5,944 nucleotides of DNA from Chloroflexota bacterium (lineage in GTDB: Bacteria; Chloroflexota; Dehalococcoidia; Lucifugimonadales; Australimonadaceae): NCBI GenBank assembly GCA_022574265.1, contig JACZSI010000113.1, positions 1-5,944 of the forward strand. Reading direction: 5' to 3'. The stretch's first letter is position 1. Each line of letters begins with the position of its first letter. The position numbers and the translations under genes were made by a program. Under the pieces are notes generated by a model. The model did not search any database. It was not told the DNA's origin and saw only the letters and a program-made list of their open reading frames with translations. This document shows, piece by piece, positions 5,161-5,944 of the stretch.

Positions 5161-5944
5161 ACCACTCCCTGATGTCGACGAAGTGTCCGGCGATGGCGGC
5201 GGCGGCTGCCATGGGGGGGCTCACGAGGTGCGTGCGACCGCCGGGGCCCTGGCGCCCCTCGAAGTTCCGGTTGGAGGTCGATGCGCCGCGCTCGCCGGGC
5301 GCCAGCTTGTCGGGGTTCATCGCCAAGCACATCGAGCAGCCGGCCTCGCGCCAGTCGAAGCCGGCGGCCTTGAAGATCTCGTCCAGCCCCTCGGCCTCGG
5401 CCTGCTGCTTCACGCGCCAGGAGCCGGGCACGACCATCGCGCGCACGCTCGAGGCGACGCGCTTGCCCTCGATGACCGCGGCCGCGGCGCGCAGGTCCTC
5501 GATGCGCGCGTTCGTGCACGAGCCGATGAACACGCAGTCGATGTTGATCGACTGGATGGGCGTGTTGGGCTCGAGGCCCATGTACACGAGCGCGCGCTCC
5601 GCGGCAGCCGTCTCGGCCGGCGAGCCCAGCGACGACGGATCGGGCACGCGCCCGGTGACCGGCACGACCATGCCCGGGTTCGTGCCCCACGTCACCGACG
5701 GCGCGAGCGCGGAGGCGTCGATCTCGACCACGGCGTCGTAGTGGGCGCCGGGGTCGGTCGGCAGCTCGCGCCAGCGCGCGACCGCTTCGTCGAAGGCCGC
5801 GCCCTGCGGGGCGTGCCGCCGTCCGCGCAGGTACTCGAACGTGGTCTCGTCGGGCGCGACCATGCCCACGCGGGCGCCGGCCTCGATGGACATGTTGCAG
5901 ACGGTCAGCCGTCCCTCCATGGACAGCGCGCGGATCGCCTCGCC
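5159..5944 (-). CDS. leuC: 3-isopropylmalate dehydratase large subunit LeuC (C-terminal 261 residues)
   Basis: The 5' part of this gene lies beyond the right edge. The visible frame is open to the last base and starts mid-protein with GEAIRALSMEGRLTVCNMSIE. LeuC carries the [4Fe-4S] cluster of isopropylmalate isomerase. Its three cluster cysteines are all visible: one in FIGSCTNARIEDL (fragment residue 143) and two in AGCSMCLAMNPDKL (203 and 206). Other family landmarks are VTWGTNPGMVVPV (85-97), the SNRNFEGRQGPGGRTHLVSP segment (224-243), and a normal C-terminus, GHFVDIREW. LeuC is usually about 460-470 residues, so a little over half is seen. It ends with TAG 6 nt before leuD. leuA is not in the window; it may lie upstream. 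Confidence 0.98.
   Translation of the reverse strand, partial: GEAIRALSMEGRLTVCNMSIEAGARVGMVAPDETTFEYLRGRRHAPQGAAFDEAVARWRELPTDPGAHYDAVVEIDASALAPSVTWGTNPGMVVPVTGRVPDPSSLGSPAETAAAERALVYMGLEPNTPIQSINIDCVFIGSCTNARIEDLRAAAAVIEGKRVASSVRAMVVPGSWRVKQQAEAEGLDEIFKAAGFDWREAGCSMCLAMNPDKLAPGERGASTSNRNFEGRQGPGGRTHLVSPPMAAAAAIAGHFVDIREW

Noticed and set aside
4722..5690. A 322-codon minus-strand frame overlapping leuD and leuC
   Set aside because: It is an alternative frame of two genes with intact cluster cysteines and swivel-loop motifs. The product is Arg/His/Gly/Pro-rich noise.

Overview
This 5.9 kb window comes from a G+C-rich bacterium. Every gene I can support lies on the minus strand, so transcription runs from the right edge to the left. 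The third codon positions are strongly G/C, which leaves long spurious open frames on the opposite strand. No marker fixes the taxon. The GC-rich operons, the style of the LeuB, LeuD and HisF proteins, the luciferase-like oxidoreductase and the CTGAGC-YY-GTCGAAG palindromes remind me of Chloroflexota (Dehalococcoidia or SAR202-like) or another environmental high-GC lineage. I hold that only as a weak inference.

Right-hand block (5944 down to 1710): a compact leucine operon, leuC (5' end outside the window), leuD and leuB. It is followed without a break by a TauE/SafE-type (TSUP) membrane permease and a luciferase-like (LLM class) flavin-dependent oxidoreductase. Junctions are +6, -1, +3 and +9 nt, so the five genes are almost certainly one transcript with coupled translation. 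LeuC and LeuD form isopropylmalate isomerase and LeuB oxidises 3-isopropylmalate, so together they carry out the two steps after LeuA. The permease and the oxidoreductase are not known leucine enzymes. Their substrates cannot be read from the sequence.

Middle (1709 to 1436): a 274-nt intergenic spacer, the only real gap. It holds two head-to-head copies of a REP-like palindrome (1544-1575 and 1618-1649) forming a BIME-like unit, plus a weak hairpin directly after the oxidoreductase stop. I see no convincing promoter in it.

Left-hand block (1435 to 1): a small VOC-fold protein with a strong Shine-Dalgarno sequence, then after 59 nt hisF (imidazole glycerol phosphate synthase cyclase subunit), then a HAD-superfamily hydrolase that overlaps hisF by one base and runs off the left edge. 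No hisH, hisA or hisI is visible beside hisF.

Overall this is mostly ordinary amino-acid biosynthesis. The points worth a second look are the REP-like pair, a HisF with an enlarged loop next to a catalytic aspartate, the permease and oxidoreductase attached to the leucine operon, a VOC protein apparently lacking one metal ligand, and a HAD protein with a dehalogenase-type DxYGTL motif. I found no RNA gene, CRISPR array, insertion sequence or phage feature, and nothing that I would call a new biological system.
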